Positions 22,530 through 32,748 of a stretch of 64,000 nucleotides of DNA are shown here, in pieces. Below the pieces are notes generated by a model. That model worked only from the letters and a program-made list of their open reading frames with translations. It had not been told where the DNA came from and ran no database searches. The stretch is taken from the NCBI GenBank assembly GCA_013368375.1, contig JAACJP010000010.1:372001-436000 (forward strand), given 5' to 3'. The translations under genes and the position numbers were made by a program. The stretch is from Tricholomella constricta. Taxonomy: Eukaryota; Basidiomycota; Agaricomycetes; Agaricales; Lyophyllaceae. Each line of letters starts with the position of its first letter. The stretch's first letter is position 1.

Positions 22530-23774
22530 ATGGACACCATTGACGCTTCTGAAACCTTGTCAAGCCCACCCAGCCCGGAGAGCAACGAACATCTATCGTT
22601 TCCCGCAACTCTCGCTGAGTCCCCTGCTGAATCTTCCAGCGCCCCAGCGGCCCCTCCAAGACAACTTCTCAAGGACCGGCTGTACGTTGGCAATCTGCAT
22701 CCCTCCGTCGACGAGTACGCTCCTTCTCCTTGTTCTATCATACACAAGCTGATCAACCATCCAAATCGCAGATACGCGCTCCTGCAGGTCTTTTCAAAGT
22801 TCGGCAAAGTCACCAAGCTGGACTTTCTCTTTCACAAGGCCGGCGCGCTGAAGGGCAAGCCGCGGGGCTACGCTTTTGTCGAATATGATTCCAGCGACGT
22901 ACGTGCTCTTAGTACCCCCCGTCCAAAGACCCTGCGCTCACCCCGGGCTTTTCTTCTTCTCGCTCGTTTGTCCCCGCATGCATTACATCTGCGGAACCTG
23001 TGCTTCTCCTACCATCTGCACAGGTGTGGAACATGCAGTGCAGTGCAGTGCCACCCGGGGCGCGCTGGATGGACGGATCTGATCTGATGTGCTGACGCAT
23101 CTGCGTGCGTTTACTTAGGAGGCACGCAAGGCGCTGAGCATGGCTCATGACAAGCTGCTGCGCGGGCGCAAGCTCGTGGTGACGTTTGCGCACCAGGCGC
23201 CCGTTGAGCAGGTGGGCGGCGGGATTTACGGCCCGAAGCGGAGGAGCATGATGGAGACCGGACGCCCTACGACGCTTAGTCTGCTCAAAACAGGAGCGGG
23301 GGCACGGAACGATGGGTCAGTGCGAGGTCTTTCCCAACGAAGGGTTGAGTTACTGATGTGTGGCGTAGAACGAGGGACAAGATCGCGATGATGGAGGCAA
23401 AGTTGCGACAGATGGAGCGCACGAATCCAAAGCCAGCACCTGTCTCGATGCCCGATCCCTCTTCGTCCAGTGCTGCTTCAACTTCACAACCGACAAGTAC
23501 GACTACGACGACACCATTATACCATGCATCCCTGCCGTTGAAACCGCCACCGACCATTCCGCAAAGACTCGCACAATCTAAAGCTCGTCCAGCGGCGACC
23601 GCAAAACCGAAGGCTCCTCTACCGTCACTTCCGATTCTACCTCCGTCTCAGGGCCAAGCCCGGGCAGCGCTTTCGACGGACTTTCATATGACGACACGAC
23701 CGGCGAAGGCAAAATTGACTGGAGTAAAGATTGGGAAGCCCAGGGACAAAGTTGGGCCTTCTGAGAAAGGTTGA
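22530..23774 (+). CDS. RBM18-like RNA-binding protein, single RRM
   Basis: The start is ATG 22530 (MDTIDASETLSSPPSPES) and the stop TGA 23772-23774. After a Ser/Pro-rich leader of about 45 residues comes one RRM: RNP2 is RLYVGNLHPSVDE and RNP1 is KGKPRGYAFVEYDS, followed after splicing by EARKALSMAHDKLLRGRKLVVTFAH. Downstream, GIYGPKRRSMMETGRPTTLS and a conserved basic helix (TRDKIAMMEAKLRQME) match the RBM18 pattern. The tail is low in complexity (Ser/Thr/Pro/Lys). RBM18 function is poorly known; RNA binding is inferred from the RRM. Four short introns are visible, one of them (about 22900-23120) longer than usual. Confidence 0.85.
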
Positions 23775-23974
23775 GGGACAACAGCGAAAATTGACCGGGA
23801 TCATTTGTACAATAATTGGCATCTTGTTGCTCTGGGATACTCACACCTTGGACGATTCTTGAAATACACTCCAGTGGTGCGCATTGGATGGGGTGTTGCC
23901 ATATTCATGTGTGTAGAACATATGCGAAAAAAAAAAAACAATAAGATGAAGACATTGCCAATCCCTGCCCATGC

Positions 23975-24776
23975 TCAAACCACTGTACCGGCGTTCGATG
24001 CGATACGCGGCCATAGATCCGCCTACACAGACGAATAGAGTGAATCAGGGAGGCGTAAGCATATCTGTGAAGATAGACGCACGCATTCTTTTGCTACCGG
24101 GCCAGTAATGGCTGAACCCTTCATTTCACCCTTAGGGTTGACGATAACGCCTGCGTTGTCCTGTGTAATGCGGAGTTGAGCATATAATGTAAAGGAAGGA
24201 GAATTGAACGTACCTCGAAGTAGAGGAAGACACCATCTCTCCGGCGCCATGCTTTGCGTTGACGGACAACGACAGCAGGCATGGCTAGAGAAAGAAAAAT
24301 CGCAAGTCAGCATTTGCCGATATTTCGCCTCCACCCCTCGCCTCGCTATCGCAATTTCATATTCCTCCCCAACCGCGGTAGAAAAAGCACACAATCGGAT
24401 TAGACCAAAATACGCACTCTTTTTCCTCAACTCGGGCTTTCCCTTCTTCACGGAGGCGACGACCATGTCGCCGACACCAGCATCGGGCAGCCTGTTGAGG
24501 CGCGCACCGAAGCCGAAGGGCTCGATGATGTACAGACTCTTAGCGCCGCTGTTGTCGGCACAGTTCAGAACAGCGCCCACAGGCAAACCAAGGGTGAGAC
24601 GGAATTTAGTGCCAGATGCTCCTCCACCTGGTCATCGTGCATCGCAGGAGTGTTCGTTCGTTCGATCACGAAATTCGGGGGAAAAGGGCAGATGGGAGAC
24701 AGGGAATAGAGGGGGGGGTACGGGTCAGTTGGGTTGGTACGACGAGGAGGACGATGTGCGTACCGCGTGCTGCCAT
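23975..24776 (-). CDS. RPL23: 60S ribosomal protein uL14 (L23)
   Basis: The first exon is only MAARG from ATG 24774-24776. The second exon continues [21 protein letters not shown], then [40 protein letters not shown], and after splicing [48 protein letters not shown] and a last exon [13 protein letters not shown]. This is the near-complete uL14 signature at normal length (about 139 residues). The protein sits on the 60S interface near the factor-binding site. The very short first exon is typical of fungal ribosomal protein genes. Confidence 0.96.
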
Positions 24777-24872
24777 TTTTTCGTGATGTCTTGAGGGGGT
24801 TGGAGACGATTTGCGGGATCGGGCACGATAACACACACAAAGTTTCGTGCCGAATCTCGGCACGGGTGGGGC

Positions 24873-25219
24873 ATGTACAGTTCTTCGGCGTTTGCCGCTT
24901 ATTCAAAGGCTCGGCAGGACCGCGTGCCGCGCCAGAACCTGCCCAAGGTTGGACACACTGGGTACGTTTCTGGATCTCATCTTCAGGCGCCTTCCAGAGT
25001 CGTTGGCAATCGTACATTGGAGAACGAACAACCGGGTTTCGGGACCTTGCTTTTCATTCTAACATCGCTTATTGGGTCTTTCGAAACCAAATGCCTAGAC
25101 TCTCCTTTCGCGTCGGCGGTTCTGCGCTGGAAACGGGACTCCATCGTGCTACATATGGACTTGCGGCTCTGCGAGCTGCCGCATCTACAAATCTACTGAA
25201 CTATGTCACTGGTTCTTGA
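24873..25219 (+). CDS. Possible small protein divergent from RPL23
   Basis: ATG 24873 opens MYSSSAFAAYSKARQDRVPR and reaches a GTACGT donor. A CTAAC branch-like site and a CCTAG acceptor then allow continuation as LSFRVGGSALETGLHRATYG, ending YVTGS at TGA 25217-25219, about 68 residues in all. The N-terminus is rich in Ser/Ala/Arg with few acids, which could suit mitochondrial import. It lies 96 bases from the RPL23 start, so a shared promoter is plausible. I do not recognise a family. The splice model is the main evidence and could be fortuitous. Confidence 0.35.
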
Positions 25220-25247
25220 ACTCGCTTAAGCTTGGGTCGTGGGTTTC

Positions 25248-25980
25248 TCACTGATTGCTTACAACCGATATTCTGGAGGACATGCGAATAAACTGGGGAA
25301 AATATGTGCGTAACACGATCTCTGTGTAACGGTCAATAATATCCCCAAGATGGAGTAAAATCTCACACCTGGTACTTGGTCCCTCCAAAAACCATTTCGG
25401 TTCAGGAATAATAGAGTACCCTGCATTAACTGACCATTTCCCAATGGGTTGTAGATGCGATACACGGTACGGAGTTGCCATTGGCAGAGTCCTGTCGATA
25501 ATTTAGCTGTATCTAAGTACATCAGAGTGATTAGGGTTCTGTAAAAAAATGCAGCAATAGCAGTTATACACTGGTGAAGGTTGGGTAGGACGGCCCATCT
25601 TCATACTGTCAAATGCAGTTAGCTGTAAGTTGAAGTATCCCTCGGAATAGGTCGCTCGCTCGGCATCGAGAGGGTCCGTCAGGGCGAATATTGGTCGGTA
25701 ACGTATGTTACTTGTGTCTGCTTCATGACATGCACTCACCTGCTGTGGGTTGCTTGTTACCATTGCAAATGTCGTCAAGTAGCCTCCAGCCGTTGAAAAA
25801 ATCCAGAAAAGGGTCGAGAGCATTGCTGAAACGTGATTTCGTTGGAGGATCGTGTTGTCAGCTTAGTGTGTCAAGAATAGAGACTGGGGCCAACTTTACG
25901 ACCCGGGGCTCAGATCTGTGTTCTCCCCACTGGATAAGGCATTGGCCGTCGAGGCGTTAAACATCGATCGATCGTTCAAA
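25248..25980 (-). other. Unresolved minus-strand coding-like locus
   Basis: Several minus-strand frames look protein-like but do not join into one model. A start near 25962 reads MFNASTANALSSGENTDLSP and can splice to NALDPFLDFFNGWRLLDDIC. Further down, ERATYSEGYFNLQLTAFDSM appears in one frame and FFYRTLITLMYLDTAKL (hydrophobic) then RTVYRIYNPLGNG in another. A gene with unusual introns or a recently broken gene would both fit. No family is recognised. Confidence 0.3.
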
Positions 25981-26105
25981 GAACATATCTGGTTAATCTG
26001 TTCCAATCCAGTGTTACGTGCCGCCAACATACCTTTCGGGCTTTGCCTAAGATGTCCTTCAGATAAGGACCTGAAAGCCCTTGCCTTTCTACTCTCCAGT
26101 TTACA

Positions 26106-26748
26106 ATGCCTGAACACGAAAAGCGCGAGGTGCGGTCCACTCAACAGTTCCACTCGCGAACTGACAATGTACTTACGAATTTAGCTCAGCGATCTGCAAG
26201 ACCAAGAAACGCGCCTCGCGCTCTTTTCTTTCAACTCCTCGGCCGTCTGGGAGCTGGGGAGTACCCTCCGTGCACTCGCGCACAAAGAGTACCCTGAGCA
26301 GTCAGCCTACATCAACATCACGCACGCCAACGGCACGTCTCTTTTCCTTGCCCACACCGCCGACGCGATCAGCCCCGCGTACGCGGCCGAGGCGGACGCG
26401 ATTCGCAATAGTGTCCGGCGCTGGGAGATTTCGAGCTGGCGCCGTCAGCGCCTGCTGACGCTCGCAGAGCGCCCTTCGGAGTACGAGAAGGCCGAGTCAA
26501 AGGCGACGGAATTCAGCCTGAAAGGCGGGGGTTGGCCCATCCGGGTGAAGGGCGTTGTGGGTGTAGTGGCGGTTGTGGTCGTGACAGGGTTGTATCCCGT
26601 CAACGGTGGAAAGGGGCAGGGGAGCTTCAATCCGCTCAAGTACGATCGCCCCACGGATGTGAACCATGAGTTGATCGTAAAGGCACTAGACCTAACGTTG
26701 GACAAGCAGTACGTCTCTTTCTTTCATTTCTGTCATTGTGGGCATTGA
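26106..26748 (+). CDS. UPF0303 / YBR137W-like protein (GlcG/HbpS superfamily)
   Basis: ATG 26106 gives MPEHEKRE, and an intron then joins to LSDLQDQETRLALFSFNSSA. The large exon has AVWELGSTLRALAHK, INITHANGTSLFLAHTADAI, NSVRRWEISSWRRQRL, GGGWPIRVKGVVGVVAVVVV and TGLYP, matching the UPF0303 family (yeast Ybr137w, linked to GET-pathway and stress conditions). The C-terminus is uncertain: reading through ends at TGA 26746-26748, but a GTACGT donor at 26709 and TTAG acceptor at 26752 could extend the protein to about 26820. Length is near the family norm of 160-190 residues. Confidence 0.75.
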
Positions 26749-28130
26749 TTAGATTGAGTGCCGGTATAGAAAAAACTCGCCGTTGCCAGTTGGAAGTTGA
26801 TTATGTTCCTAGGTCGTAGAGTCTGCTTCTTGGTTTGGCGTTCTATTCTTTTGCACGACCCCAAAGTCTTACTGAAATAGCTAAGCTTGCCCATCGCAAT
26901 AGGTAAGCTTGCCCATCGCAAGCACACTATATGTCGTAGACTGATAAATCCCGGGAGATCAATGATCAATGGGATACCGCGTCCTCTATGCGGTTGAAAG
27001 TTTCGAGGGTCTTGCAACGGTGTATGAAGGAAGTTCAAACCACCAGAGTGGAGCGGATGGCCAACGTGCAAGCGAGTGGGCCTGAGTTTGAGCGAAATGA
27101 TGGGCTAAAGCACGCATTTCTTTGATCAAGAATCAAGATAACTACAGTTGTTGGAGCGGCGGGCAATGCTTTTGTTCCCCGCGGCGCATGCCTAATTTTT
27201 CAGCGAGAAGCAGCACTCTGGGGAAGCCAATATACCCATGAAGTTTAGTACCTTGTTCGCGGATTGATTCGGCAACTGCGGTGGAGATAACATTTGAATG
27301 GTGAGATTTGAATTCCATTGTTAGGAGTCTCCCATCATTTTAGAGTCGGCGACAGGCCGATGACGGGATTTGTACGGGGAATGACGCCTTAGAAATTGAA
27401 GCAGGCGGGGGGCAGATAATTGGACGGTGCTCAGCGCTCAGGCGCCAAGGAGGCGTGCACCACACATTCGTTGCGATCAGGAATGTTTGGCTGAGGGGGT
27501 GTGTAACAAATAGAATCGGCAGCAATGGCAAACAGGGCCACAGACTCAACCAACGCGACTCATTCTGCACGCAGATAGTCTCGATCCTGGCTGCTCGGGC
27601 ATGTCTCGTACAAAAATCGATTGTCATCATACGCTTCAACGATGAACCGTCGGAAGAAACAGGAACCCTGGGAGAGTTGAATGCCTAATGGCGTCTTCAC
27701 TGTGATCAACTTGGGTACCGCACAACGTGCTGGGGTTCTTTAGACACCAAGCAAATAGCGGCGAAGAGACGGCCGGACCATCAGGCAACGAGCTCAAAGG
27801 AAGGTGATGCGGAGTCATGGGCTCAAAGATGTCACTGGTGTCAGCTGATAGTGGTGGCTGGTCTTGGAGCGACTACTCGGTGTCTGGTCTATGTTCACTG
27901 GGAGGCCTGGATGAGTCGCTTGACCTGGGAGGCGTCGCGATATCACCCGCAGAGCCGTGGGTTGACGTGCTCTGCCAGTGCATGCCGCGACGCTGATTGA
28001 GCGAGAAGCCTCGTCACCGTCACTCAACCGCAAACTTGACAGCCAATCGCAGGAGCTTGATTGGATCTTCTCTCGATCACGTGCGTCATTGGCAATCCAT
28101 CTCGGCGATGGTGCTCCCCTCTGGGCGCCA
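26749..28130. other. Intergenic region upstream of catalase
   Basis: About 1.4 kb with no supported gene. It includes an 18-base direct repeat at 26882-26921. Short frames at 27340-27818 on both strands overlap and carry no motif. Confidence 0.5.
26882..26921. repeat. 18-base direct repeat, 22-base period
   Basis: The unit TAAGCTTGCCCATCGCAA occurs at 26882-26899 and again at 26904-26921, with TAGG between. Confidence 0.9.
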
Positions 28131-28138
28131 TATATAAA
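28131..28138 (+). promoter_or_regulatory. TATA box of the catalase gene
   Basis: TATATAAA lies 62 bases before the catalase start codon, in a GC-rich setting. This suits a strongly expressed or inducible gene with a short leader. Confidence 0.75.
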
Positions 28139-28199
28139 CCCGCGGCAGGTAAGTGTTCTTCCTGCTTTCTAATCCTACTCATCTCCATCTCTTACAATC

Positions 28200-30230
28200 A
28201 TGCCTTCCGCTCAAGTTTTCAACAACAAGGACGGTGCTGTCTACACCACCTCCAGTGGCGCACCTGTCAGTGAGCCCTATGCCACTCAGAGGGCTGGTAT
28301 TCTCGGTCCCCAATTGCTCCAAGGTATGTCCATCGTTATCAGTTTTACTGCAACGCATGTTAACTCTCTCCTGTAGACTTCCACCACATCGATCTGCTCG
28401 CCCACTTCGATCGTGAGCGTATCCCTGAGCGCGTCGTAAGTTCCTTTTGTGACCATCACCTCATCGCGAGCCATCATCAATCTCTCTCTCACCAGGTCCA
28501 CGCCAAAGGCGCCGGTGCCCACGGCTATTTTGAAGTCACCCATGATCTCAGCGACATCACCTCCCAGTCTCTCCTAAAGCAGGTCGGCAAGAAGGTCCGC
28601 GCAACAGTCCGTTTCTCCACTGTCGGTGGCGAGTCCGGATCGGCCGACACCGCTCGCGATCCCCGTGGCTTCGCCGTCAAACTCAGGACTGACGAAGGTA
28701 ACTGGGACTGGGTCTTCAACAACACACCCGTCTTCTTCATCCGGGACCCCGCCAAGTTCCCTCATTTCATCCACACTCAGAAGAGGGATCCCCAGACCCA
28801 TCTTAAGGATGCCGATATGTTCTGGGTATGTCACCCCTATCTTTTCTCTCCAGCTTACTAAACTCACCATGCGTTTACTTCAGGATTACCTCTCCCAAAA
28901 CCCGGAATCCATTCATCAGATCATGATTCTGTTCTCAGACCGCGGCACCCCCGACGGTTACCACCAGGAGCACGGCTACTCTGGTCACTCCTTCAAGTGG
29001 CTCAAGGATGACGGCTCTTTCGTATATGTACAAATGCACGCTCGCGCGGACAGTGGTTTCCAGGTGAGTCATCTGGGCGGATGGTACTTTTATTTGACTA
29101 AACGTCATCACCACAGACTCTCGATAATGCTACAGCAACCAAGTTGGCTGGTGAAAATCCGGATTACGCTACACAGACCCTTTTCCAGAACATTGAGGCT
29201 GGAAAATTCCCATCCTGGACCGTGTACATTGTGAGTAGCATCCCAGATTCTGTATTCGCGTTTACTTAAATGGCCGTAGCAAACCATGACACCCGAGCAA
29301 GCAGAGAACTTCCGCTACAACGTCCTTGATCTGACGAAAGTCTGGCCGCACAAGGAATTCCCTCTCCGCCCTATTGGAAAACTCGTCCTCAACGAAAACC
29401 CCCAAAACTACTTCGCAGAGATCGAGCAGGTGCGTTCGCAGCATCTCTTTCCGTGATCTTGATTGACTGACACGTGATTGCAGGCTGCCTTCTCACCCTC
29501 GCACATGATTCCTTACATCGAGCCCTCTGCGGACCCTGTCCTCCAATCGCGTCTTTTCTCCTACCCCGACACTCACCGCCACCGTCTCGGCACCAACTAC
29601 CAGCAGCTTCCCGTCAATGCGCCGCTCAACCCCGTCGCCAACTTCCAACGCGATGGCCCGATGACTTTCATCTCGCAAGGCAGCCGCCCCAACTACCAGA
29701 GCACCATTCAGCCCCTCACGTACGTCAGTCACAAGGGTACCATCGATGCCTCTGCGCGTGACTACGAGAGGGAGGCGAGGCATGAGAACTTTATCGGTGG
29801 CGCGTTCAGGGACCTCAGCGAGATGACTGAGCGTAAGTAATTTCCTTTCCACAACCATGTTGATCGTTAACACATCTATATCATTGCAGTCGACTTTGAG
29901 CAGCCCCGCGCTCTGTGGACCAGGGTTTTCAACGATCAGCAGCGTGAGGCGTACGTCCAGAATGTTGCTGGTCACTTCGGCGGCGTCAAGAGTCCCGAGG
30001 TCAAGGCCAGGCAGCGTACGTAGCGGTCTACGTCCTGACCCTAATGAATGATTGCTTACGTTGGTGATACAGTGTCTGTGTGGGCCGCTGTCGACCAAGG
30101 CCTCTCCGATCGCATCGCGAAGGCCATAGGCCACCCCTCCGTTAAGCCTATGCAGGTCAAGCCTGCAAGTGAGGCTATCAAATTCAGGAGTTACCTTGGG
30201 TTCGCTTCTTTGCCCAGCGAAAGGCTTTGA
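28200..30230 (+). CDS. Haem catalase (small-subunit type)
   Basis: The start is ATG 28200 ([20 protein letters not shown]) and the stop TGA 30228-30230. The proximal signature region [16 protein letters not shown] holds the distal His; [20 protein letters not shown] and [20 protein letters not shown] (distal Asn) follow; [14 protein letters not shown] carries the haem-ligating Tyr. The rest ([46 protein letters not shown]) is colinear with small-subunit catalases of about 500 residues. The enzyme splits hydrogen peroxide to water and oxygen. There is no signal peptide. The C-terminus ends SERL, which is not a standard PTS1, so peroxisomal import is uncertain. About nine short introns are present. 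Confidence 0.96.
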
Positions 30231-30953
30231 GTATGAGATCTGATGCAACCTTTTTTTCTGCTATGTAGGTTCAATGCACGCCAGCAAGGCAACTGAAGGA
30301 GAATTTCTGGTTTGATATGAAGGAACAATCTCGTTTCCCCCTTCCTTTGTCGTTGTCGTGTTCTGTATTTTACCCCCCACACCGTCGCCGAGATTACCTG
30401 AAATCGTTGAAATTTGTAGATGTAAAACCGTCGCTTGTATGCACCACCTTGTCAATGTCATGTCATTATAGTTGTATGCCATGGTGTGAAATTCCCTCTT
30501 TTTTTTTTCCCCTTTCGACTTGCAATTTCTCCATTCCTGCATATGGTAACTTTCATTTCTGCGAGTGAAAGATGGAGCAAAGGGCACGACAGCTATCACG
30601 CTGCTCGCCAGGCCAAACAGTGTCGGGGGGCAAACGTGAAATAATAACGGTTAGCAAAGTCGAGAGATAACCGATGGAACTCAGTATTTTCCGAGACTCA
30701 GTTGACTTCTTGTCCAAGATCAAGATTGAATCTACTTGCAGAACTGCGTTGTTGGATGTGGCGCTTATTTAGGCGGCATAGCCGCGGGGTTCGAATCACT
30801 ACGATCATTTTCAAGCGGCGCAGGTGCATGTGCCCGTGAAGCAAAACTTGGTACGTATACCAAAGCTTTGAACCAACACATAAATGAACGCCACAGGCAC
30901 CAGTGATGCTTTCCTCCGTCGCTTTGAACTTCTTAAATTCTCATTCGTATAGA
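30231..30953. other. Intergenic region
   Basis: This is the catalase 3' flank (with a T9 run near 30500) and the 3' flank of a minus-strand gene. No gene is supported. Confidence 0.5.
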
Positions 30954-31937
30954 CTACAGATTGCTTGCATCCTTGGTGAAGGCCAGCACATATATCGAAA
31001 GTACAAGGGTTAATGGCATATGCTCGCCCACAAGTGTGGTCAGAAGTTGCTTCCAAAGGGTCCAGGATCGAGACTGCTGGCACGAGTTGACAGTTAGGAC
31101 GCTTCCCTATAGTTCATGTTCAGATTTGTTCATCAGTACTGCGTACAATATAGACAGACCTGTTTTCCGTTCAATGTATTGGTGTCGCAACCATCGAGAG
31201 GGCGACGAAGCGAATCTCCACAGGTGCTGTCGATGATCCACGTGCACCTGAAATTGTTAAGATATATGTTTGAAAATTCATTCAAGAAAGAAGCCTTACC
31301 CATTGACAGAGTCAGCGCTAAGCAAGAGGCTATATACATCCCATTTGTAGAGGCCCTGGTCCCGTAATCAGTACGCAACAGAGATTGGGCTGCCTGGCGC
31401 AACGGTAGTTCCTTGTCGCTTCCTGGATGACGATGTAGTTAAATATTGTGATATAGAGAGCTGCACAAGTAAGGTCTCTCACCCGTCGATAATTACAATG
31501 AAAGTAGCGTGGTCGACCTGAGAAAAGGTGTACCACTGTTGCTTATGCATAAAAGCCATGTGGTCTAAACTAACCTCGGTTCCGGCGTTGTAGCAGATCA
31601 AAGTTTCTGTGGGGGTCGAATAATCCGTGAGGCGGAATTCTATACTTGTGAGAAATCCCACTTACCATCACGTTTCTCAAATGGGTTGGCAGAGGAAGCT
31701 GGAATTGCAAAGCGTAGGGTTGCGAATTATTAACAAAGAGACCCTGACAACACCAATGTAAAAGGACGGACTAGACGCGCTCACGTCGTTCTAGTGAGGA
31801 AACGGTCAGAAGGGAAGGATAGAGTAGACTAAGTTGCTGAGACACATCCCCGGGGCTGGCTCACGCGCAGCATGGAAAATGGCTCCAAGGGCTGGCGAGA
31901 CAGCGAAAGCAATGAGAGCAGCGAGAGAGTACCTCAT
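30954..31937 (-). CDS. Small secreted protein, unknown family, 3' end unresolved
   Basis: ATG 31935-31937 opens a clear signal peptide (MRYSLAALIAFAVSPALGA). Splicing gives IFHAAPSSANPFEKRDETLI, with a possible Kex2-type KR site, then CYNAGTEVDHATFIVIIDG. From there more than one splice path is open: one continues SDKELPLRQAAQSLLRTDYG and ends near 31171, another leads to a Cys-rich block (CTWIIDSTCGDSLRRPLDGC, NTLNGKQGS) and could end at 30954. The second path recalls C-terminal segments of some fungal secreted proteins (NGKQGG...), but phases do not join cleanly. No function is assigned. Confidence 0.45.
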
Positions 31938-32748
31938 TATTTAATCGGTGGGAGGGCAGGGTGCTGGGAATCCCTGCTTTTCATCTGACCTTTTATCTTC
32001 CGGACAGGACACCCATAGCCTGTGGAGTTGGTGCAAGTAGGTTGCAGGTCACACGCACCAGCTTTCCAAAATGTGATTGACACTACAGGTGCCGCCGGGC
32101 GTGTGGTGACTTTCATCGTTACAAGGTTCACAGCTGTAGATTATCGCCATTATGTTCGGGTTTGCGTCAGCCAGAGTTACCCACAGCGGTTTTTTGAACA
32201 TGACATTCCTCATGCTCTTTTGCCTGTCGGTAGCTTGACTTGATTGTATCAAGACGCCCAAATGCCGATAACGAGGGCATGAAGTACAGGGAGAAGGCAC
32301 AACCGTCCAGCGCTCACAAGATGGGTATAGAGGTGCTGTCAATTGGGGCGCATGGCCGACAACGAAGGATCATTGAGGCCCTTTCGTTACAGCAAGACAC
32401 CATCGCGTTCCAAGCGACCGTTCTAGACTCAGATGTGTCTTATCTCGAGTGCAGTGGGACCATTGACAAACACCCTTCTGGTTTTCTGATGCACTTTTCT
32501 CAGGTAGTTGCGAATGAGAGCCAATAGAAGGACACAGACATGTCGGAGGTATCTTTCAGCTGCCAAGTCCATCAAGATATGAGCTCTTTAAGAGCGAGTT
32601 CAACAGCATGTCAAACAACTGCGGGTCCCTCGAAATGCAAGAACGAATGGTGTCCCTGTGGTTGAGTTTGCAGCGCGCCCGTCACATGTTCGACTGATAG
32701 CGTTGTGACGATAGCGTGACATAGAAATCGACTTTCAAAATTTCCGCC
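31938..32748. other. Intergenic region between secreted protein and MTR4
   Basis: It holds divergent 5' flanks of a minus-strand and a plus-strand gene. Short open frames (32022-32527 plus, 32049-32342 minus) overlap and are unsupported. Confidence 0.5.

Noticed and set aside
29493..30248. 251-residue open frame antisense to catalase
   Set aside because: It is the complement of well-supported catalase exons, crosses their introns, and shows no motif of its own.
30770..30800. B-box-like GGTTCGAATC suggesting a tRNA
   Set aside because: The flanking bases do not form a T stem or an acceptor stem, and no A box lies upstream at the right distance.
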